Made by a program: the position numbers and the translations under genes. A DNA stretch of 36,617 bases from Candidatus Saccharimonadota bacterium. GTDB taxonomy: Bacteria > Patescibacteriota > Saccharimonadia > Saccharimonadales > Saccharimonadaceae. The notes beneath the pieces are model-generated. The model had not been told where the DNA came from. It saw only the letters and a list, made by a program, of their open reading frames with translations, and did not search any database. Where the stretch lies: positions 1 through 36,617 of the forward strand of contig JAEEUB010000011.1 of assembly GCA_016286785.1 (NCBI GenBank), read 5' to 3'. Of the stretch, positions 32,724-36,617 are shown one piece after another; the stretch's first letter is position 1, and each line of letters starts with the position of its first letter.

Positions 32724-33143
32724 CTAGAGAATGGTGACTCTACCATTCTCTAGTCCTTCTATTAAATCATCCATCACCCCCTTTCTGAGCCGATCGAACT
32801 CGTCCCAAGTCGGGCCCCAAGGGGCCCAATAAAACTTCATTCGATCAACTTCCCCGTACCCTGGGATGTCGATCTTGCCGGAAGCGGCGCAGAAGCACTG
32901 CGCCGCTTCCTCACTACGACTGGCAGCTTTTAGCCGCCAGTCATAATGAATTCCAAACGCCCGGGAGGCCCCGAAAACTAAATAAACACCTCCCTCCGCG
33001 CTACCCGGCCCATCAAGGAGTTCCAGCTCCTTGACGGGGTTACTCCTACCCATGCCCGCTTGGGCATGGGTAGGAGAAGCGTAAGGATACGATTCGTGCA
33101 GGGCAATCCCTGCAACAAAAACCTTATTAATATTTTCGGCCAT
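32724..33143 (-). CDS. Unknown 139-residue protein, only gene of unit 2
   Basis: I do not recognise it. It starts MAENINKVFVAGIALHESYP, contains GGVYLVFGASRAFGIHYDWR and FYWAPWGPTWDEFDRLRKG, and ends in a helix and GRVTIL. It is soluble-looking and has two Cys (QCFCAA). It shows no clear similarity to the two small proteins of unit 1. A CTGGGA/TCCCAG hairpin, GAGGAGG and the ATG define the start. Flanked by structured copies e4 (5') and e3 (3'). Confidence 0.6.
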   Translation of the reverse strand: MAENINKVFVAGIALHESYPYASPTHAQAGMGRSNPVKELELLDGPGSAEGGVYLVFGASRAFGIHYDWRLKAASRSEEAAQCFCAASGKIDIPGYGEVDRMKFYWAPWGPTWDEFDRLRKGVMDDLIEGLENGRVTIL

Positions 33144-33216
33144 GGTGGCCTCCTCTCTGGGATTTCTCCCAGATTACTCCGCTCTTACGCGGAGCCTCTC
33201 GGCCTATCCGAGAGGT

Positions 33217-33387
33217 AGATTTTGTTTGTCCTTCTTTAGGACTCGCAGACCATATACTGCGATTTTTGATCGGTGTCGGCCTGATCAGAGCCCCGCGGAA
33301 CTTCCCCGCTCGGTTGACAGTTATGCGGTTCGTCGCACAGCTGTCACCTTGGTATTAGAGCCCATTTTAGCGTCGTGGGTTGGACGA
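33217..33387 (-). repeat. Structured element copy e4
   Basis: Between the unit 2 leader and the 139-residue gene. In plus coordinates: GTCC/GGAC hairpin, CGCAG/CTGCG with loop ACCATATA, TGATC/GATCA, constant block, GACAG/CTGTC extended stem, CCTTGGTATTAGAGCCC, CGTC/GACG. Two more hairpins lie just before it (CTCCGC/GCGGAG at 33177 and CCTCTCGG/CCGAGAGG at 33194). Confidence 0.75.
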
Positions 33388-33745
33388 TTATTTGGACTCT
33401 CTTATATTTCGGCCTTATAGGTCAAAAAAATAAGAGAGATTATTTTTGATTGTTAATGAGCGAGCCTCGCTTACTATTAATATAGCGCTTGAGGCTCTCT
33501 CCCCACCCGTTTATCAATCGCGGGTTGGGCAGACGGGTCAAATTCGCCTGCTCAGCCCGCGCATATACGAACTGAGTTTATCCCACCCTGAGTGTGCCCA
33601 CCCAAGTTATCAGGATAATAATGCATAAACTAAAGGTACTTTAATATCGGTATGGAAGGAACTGTTTAGTTCCCCGCTCACCCACCATGATATTAATTCT
33701 TACGCAATCTCCCGAATGTTCAACACATTTATTTGATTGTTGCTA
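33388..33745 (-). promoter_or_regulatory. Long structured leader of unit 2
   Basis: About 360 nt from the promoter to copy e4, with no gene. It includes CTCAG/CTGAG, CCCACCCG/CGGGTTGGG (33503-33529), GCGAGCC/GGCTCTC-type pairings and a CTCTCTTAT/ATAAGAGAG stem (33395, 33431). The part near 33456-33540 is repeated at the right edge of the window. Confidence 0.6.
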
Positions 33746-33747
33746 GT

Positions 33748-33776
33748 ATTATAGCAAAAAGGATGTGTTTTGTCAA
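33748..33776 (-). promoter_or_regulatory. Consensus promoter of unit 2
   Basis: Minus strand TTGACA (33771-33776), 17 nt, TATAAT (33748-33753). The spacer differs from unit 1 while the boxes are kept. Confidence 0.9.
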
Positions 33777-33821
33777 TCATGGTAAGGCAATAAATAAAAA
33801 TAACAGGGGTAGAATAGAAGA

Positions 33822-33850
33822 GATTTTGTCGAAAGGGGGTCGACAAAATC
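33822..33850. promoter_or_regulatory. TTTGTCGA palindrome, copy 2
   Basis: Perfect 11-bp arms GATTTTGTCGA and TCGACAAAATC around AAGGGGG, about 45 bp upstream of the unit 2 -35. Confidence 0.65.
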
Positions 33851-33897
33851 ATAAAAAGCTAAAGGTTTCCAAATTCCCTTTTTCTACACATGAGTGT

Positions 33898-33903
33898 TAT
33901 AAT
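33898..33903 (+). promoter_or_regulatory. -10 box of the 840-residue gene
   Basis: TATAAT 7 nt before the ATG at 33911, implying a leaderless mRNA and deciding the start. Confidence 0.5.
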
Positions 33904-33910
33904 AAAGAAT

Positions 33911-36430
33911 ATGAACCTAAGCGAGTCAATTTCGGGTTTTTCTCAGAATTCAAGTGGTGAACTTGATGATTCGAGCAGTTTCTCGACCAAAGTTACTTTG
34001 CCCGATGATGTCGCTATAGAACAATGGAAAGATTATAATCATATACCGTTAATCAATAGTTATAATGCCGCAATAAACACCTCCCGCCCACCAGAGACTA
34101 CTGCAGAAATACTAGAAAGTGAATCCGCCCAGCGTATTCTCCCCTATCTATCTTTGGGGCTTCTTTCCGACCAAGAAAAGGCAAGCCTGATTTCGCTTGC
34201 CGAAGCCGCAGTCAATGGGGCCGATTATATTCATAATAACCATGCCTTATTTGGAGTTACGGATGATTATATTGCTGGAATAGTTCACGAAGGAGAAAGT
34301 CACAGAGAATACAAATTGGCAAACAGATATTGTGAAGCGCGCAAGCTTTTTTGCGCCTGTCTCCTTGATAGCTATAATAAATCCACGCCAGACAAAAAAA
34401 TGCAAATTCGCAAAACGTTTTTTTCCTCTTCACCAGACTTCGCATCTTATTGTGGCGGTCTAGAAGATTCACTTGAGCTCCTCACCATATCAGATCGTAC
34501 AAGTACAGATTATTATAGTCCAATGGACAATCTTAGGGACGAAATCATCTACACTTACTCTTTTGCAAGCTTTAATGCTTTCGATAACATCCTTTCATCC
34601 GAAAATAACCCCATAAAACAGCTCCAGCTTCTGCCAGTCATTTATGATTTAACGAAAAAATGCTCGCCCGAAGACTACACTAGTCCAATTATTTATCGTG
34701 CTTCCGAGGCTTTTTGTAACTTAAGCGATTCTCCAAAAACTCCCCCTTTAGTTAGAATAGTCGCCGATAGCCTTAATCAAAAAATTGAATACGATCTTAA
34801 TCTGGAATGGATCGAGATTGACGTTACCGACCCAAAATATGCCGCTCTAGTTCAATACGATACCGAAAGTCGAGCACGAATAAAAGCCGAGCAAGATGAG
34901 CTTCACCGCGCTTTTCCAGATCTTCCACAAAATCAACACTTGGTTAAAATTGCTCCAGGTGTAGCCACCACGGTAAATAGACACAACTCCCTCGGGCTTA
35001 TTTCTACTAGTGACGGCCGACAATCATCGTTTCTCGATTATTCATCAGACAACTCTCTTGGACTCAATCAAGATGCCGTCTTTTTGCTCTGTTCCGCTCA
35101 TAATCCCGATATAGAATCGCTTATTAGCTCCAAGCTCTCAATTAATCTTTCCGAAATCTCTCTCTCCGCCCAAGTCCAGCTCCTTAAATTCATGACCGAG
35201 GCGGGAGATACTCGCTTTAACTCCTTATGTTCAGTGCTACGCAACGTAAACCCGGAATTAAGGTCAAAATTAGCAGAAAGTTTTCTTGCCGCAGACTTTG
35301 GCGATGATTTTGGCGATTCTCTGCTGGCAATTGCTAGTTCTGAATCTTTGGGTGATGAAGAAAAAGAGAGAATTTTTGATAGCATTAACTCATGCCGAGA
35401 GTCTGTCAGCAAAATAACTGGCCTATACGCCGATATTGATGATGGTCAATTCACTAGGGAGTATGCCAGAGCAACAAATGAAAGATTAACTGATGCGATT
35501 ATGGTCTTTCGAGAAATTGCCGAGAGAGGCATTGCTAAGGTTAATTTAGGATGGGCTGGACAGTTAAGTTTTAGCTACGCAGAGGCGATAGAAGCGTTAG
35601 AGCTAGAAGCAAAGTCACTATTTATAATCAGTGGTGTACTTGATGATGTTATGTCTGGCGCTGAGGGTGTTTTTGCTGAACAAGTTTTGCAACCAGAAGA
35701 TACTGGTCCACACAATCGTTCTTTATATAATTTTTATTCGCCAAGGTACGGATATGCAATGTTACTCACTAGACCAGAAGGGGCGAGTTCTTTTAACCAG
35801 ATGATAGAATTCGGTAAGAATCGCAGCAGATATGATACTAATGCAAAAAACGTTGGAGTTGAAGCTACGATTAGCTTTATCGCTAATCCGATTGATCCAT
35901 TTTCCCTGCCAAATCCATATAGGCCAGATTCGATAGGTTTAAAAGACCCAACTTTTTATGATCCTAGCACTATGGATACCGTAAGTGCGATTCGTTTAGA
36001 TCGCGAAGGTAGAGCTCCAGGGACGGAAGCAAACGATTTAGAAAGAAACCCAAATAATAGTGAAGGGATAATCTCCGTGGATCTTGCGGGAATTTTTAGG
36101 CGTGCAGATACACCACCTGGTAAAATTGCTCGTTTGATAAGCGCTGGCAATAAGCTGCGCGCAGAAAAAGGCGGAGGAGAGTTTTCGTTAAACCATAATA
36201 CAAGGTGGTTTAATCAAGAACGATATGGAACAGCTAGAGGATTTCGCGAGATAGTTGCATACGTTGATATTATAGCGCTAAGGTTATGTGCCGAATATGC
36301 GCCAGGAGAAAAAGTTGCAAGTTTTAGAGGATTGTTTGAAGCAGAGGCAAGGCGTGAACGCCGCCAGGGTTATCGGGGAAGAGGCAGAAAAGCATCAATG
36401 GCAACAAGAGTAAAAGCTCTACATAAGTAG
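33911..36430 (+). CDS. Unknown 839-residue protein
   Basis: I do not recognise this large soluble protein. It is Ser/Asp/Glu-rich and mostly helical in the first 600 residues (for example PYLSLGLLSDQEKASLISLA), with a mixed C-terminal part (FYSPRYGYAMLLTRP, GVEATISFIANPIDPF, LNHNTRWFNQERYGTARGF) and a basic tail (RRERRQGYRGRGRKASMATR). No signal peptide or membrane segment is visible. It may be a lineage-specific protein. An ATG at 33890 is also in frame, but the TATAAT box lies between the two, so 33911 is preferred. It is AT-rich and lies between units 2 and 3. Confidence 0.7.
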   Translation: MNLSESISGFSQNSSGELDDSSSFSTKVTLPDDVAIEQWKDYNHIPLINSYNAAINTSRPPETTAEILESESAQRILPYLSLGLLSDQEKASLISLAEAAVNGADYIHNNHALFGVTDDYIAGIVHEGESHREYKLANRYCEARKLFCACLLDSYNKSTPDKKMQIRKTFFSSSPDFASYCGGLEDSLELLTISDRTSTDYYSPMDNLRDEIIYTYSFASFNAFDNILSSENNPIKQLQLLPVIYDLTKKCSPEDYTSPIIYRASEAFCNLSDSPKTPPLVRIVADSLNQKIEYDLNLEWIEIDVTDPKYAALVQYDTESRARIKAEQDELHRAFPDLPQNQHLVKIAPGVATTVNRHNSLGLISTSDGRQSSFLDYSSDNSLGLNQDAVFLLCSAHNPDIESLISSKLSINLSEISLSAQVQLLKFMTEAGDTRFNSLCSVLRNVNPELRSKLAESFLAADFGDDFGDSLLAIASSESLGDEEKERIFDSINSCRESVSKITGLYADIDDGQFTREYARATNERLTDAIMVFREIAERGIAKVNLGWAGQLSFSYAEAIEALELEAKSLFIISGVLDDVMSGAEGVFAEQVLQPEDTGPHNRSLYNFYSPRYGYAMLLTRPEGASSFNQMIEFGKNRSRYDTNAKNVGVEATISFIANPIDPFSLPNPYRPDSIGLKDPTFYDPSTMDTVSAIRLDREGRAPGTEANDLERNPNNSEGIISVDLAGIFRRADTPPGKIARLISAGNKLRAEKGGGEFSLNHNTRWFNQERYGTARGFREIVAYVDIIALRLCAEYAPGEKVASFRGLFEAEARRERRQGYRGRGRKASMATRVKALHK

Positions 36431-36483
36431 CACAGTCCCCTTTAGCGCACAAAGTGGCGCGATTTTGGCACGAAATTTTGGCA

Positions 36484-36520
36484 TCAAAAGCCCCCGAGCA
36501 AAGTGCGCTCGAGGGCTTTT
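36484..36520. terminator. Terminator of unit 3, also serving the 839-residue gene
   Basis: Stem GCCCCCGAGC/GCTCGAGGGC with TTTT on both sides. As in unit 1, one pair is G-U only in the minus-strand RNA. Confidence 0.8.
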
Positions 36521-36529
36521 GATCTGTTG

Positions 36530-36617
36530 AGCTTAATGAGCGAGTGGATCCTGTTTGCCATTATTGACGTAAACTCTCTCCCCACCCGTTTATCATCACG
36601 GGTTGGGTTGGCGGGTC
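36530..36617 (-). repeat. Start of a third copy of the leader module (unit 3, cut by the window edge)
   Basis: The segment AATGAGCGAG and the block CTCTCCCCACCCGTTTATCA with its CGGGTTGGG partner match the unit 2 leader at 33456-33540. Here the terminator follows the leader directly with no gene, so unit 3 may be an RNA-only copy. Confidence 0.7.

Larger units (their letters stand above)
33550..33850. repeat. Long direct repeat, copy 2
   Basis: Matches 31361-31660 closely, with small indels in the AT-rich spacer. It contains the promoter and palindrome of unit 2. Confidence 0.85.

Noticed and set aside
28999-33387. Integron attC sites
   Set aside because: The last hairpin of each copy holds GTTGGAC, which fits GTTRRRY, and copies lie 3' of genes in one direction. 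But no RYYYAAC partner is found at the other end, copies are longer and multi-stem, and no tyrosine integrase is in the window.

Overview
The window looks like a chromosomal stretch from a host-dependent, small-genome bacterium of the Patescibacteria (CPR), most likely a Saccharibacteria (TM7) relative. This is an inference from a short IF-2, a KGG-type small basic protein, a four-domain S1 protein, a DUF5663-like protein and AT-rich coding with TGA used as stop. Many genes have a TATAAT box about 6 nt before the ATG, so they are probably read from leaderless mRNAs.

Layout. 1-5000 holds the end of priA, an Ntn amidase, def-fmt, a small conserved protein, infB and tRNA-Asn. 5105-13463 is an accessory island. 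A MoxR AAA+ ATPase, a VWA protein with an HExxH motif and an eight-repeat propeller-like protein form one minus-strand operon; two more propeller paralogues lie divergently, the second frameshifted in an A tract. 13506-22219 returns to chromosomal genes: a small membrane protein, a family 2 glycosyltransferase, an acyl-CoA-synthetase-like enzyme, rpsA, a ROK protein, an HExxH/zinc-ribbon protein, a KGG protein, a candidate small RNA, an unknown protein, tRNA-Ile and tRNA-Ala, a polysaccharide deacetylase and a TrmH-type methyltransferase. 22319-24121 encodes a long acidic protein with homing-endonuclease-associated repeats. It is preceded by a gene-free region that appears to encode a 0.6-kb non-coding RNA and a second RNA of about 0.2 kb.

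25160-33850 is the most unusual part. Two minus-strand units each start at a consensus promoter (TTGACA, 17 nt, TATAAT) and end in the same type of terminator (GCCCCCGGC stem). Between these lie short GC-rich genes separated by long gene-free stretches that contain copies of one structured element whose stems covary between copies. Unit 1 encodes two unknown small proteins, a SufS-like cysteine desulfurase and two radical SAM proteins, one of which appears circularly permuted. Unit 2 encodes one unknown small protein. The promoter/leader region and a TTTGTCGA palindrome are duplicated in both units, and a third copy begins at the right edge. The units alternate with plus-strand genes: a Fic pseudogene that has lost its active site, and an 846-codon orphan gene.

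Working view: the 25-34 kb region is a family of structured-RNA cassettes, possibly mobile, with a sulfur/radical-SAM modification operon as cargo; its function is unknown. The 5-13 kb island fits a MoxR-VWA system with a rapidly diversifying repeat partner. All assignments come from reading motifs by eye; no database search was run.
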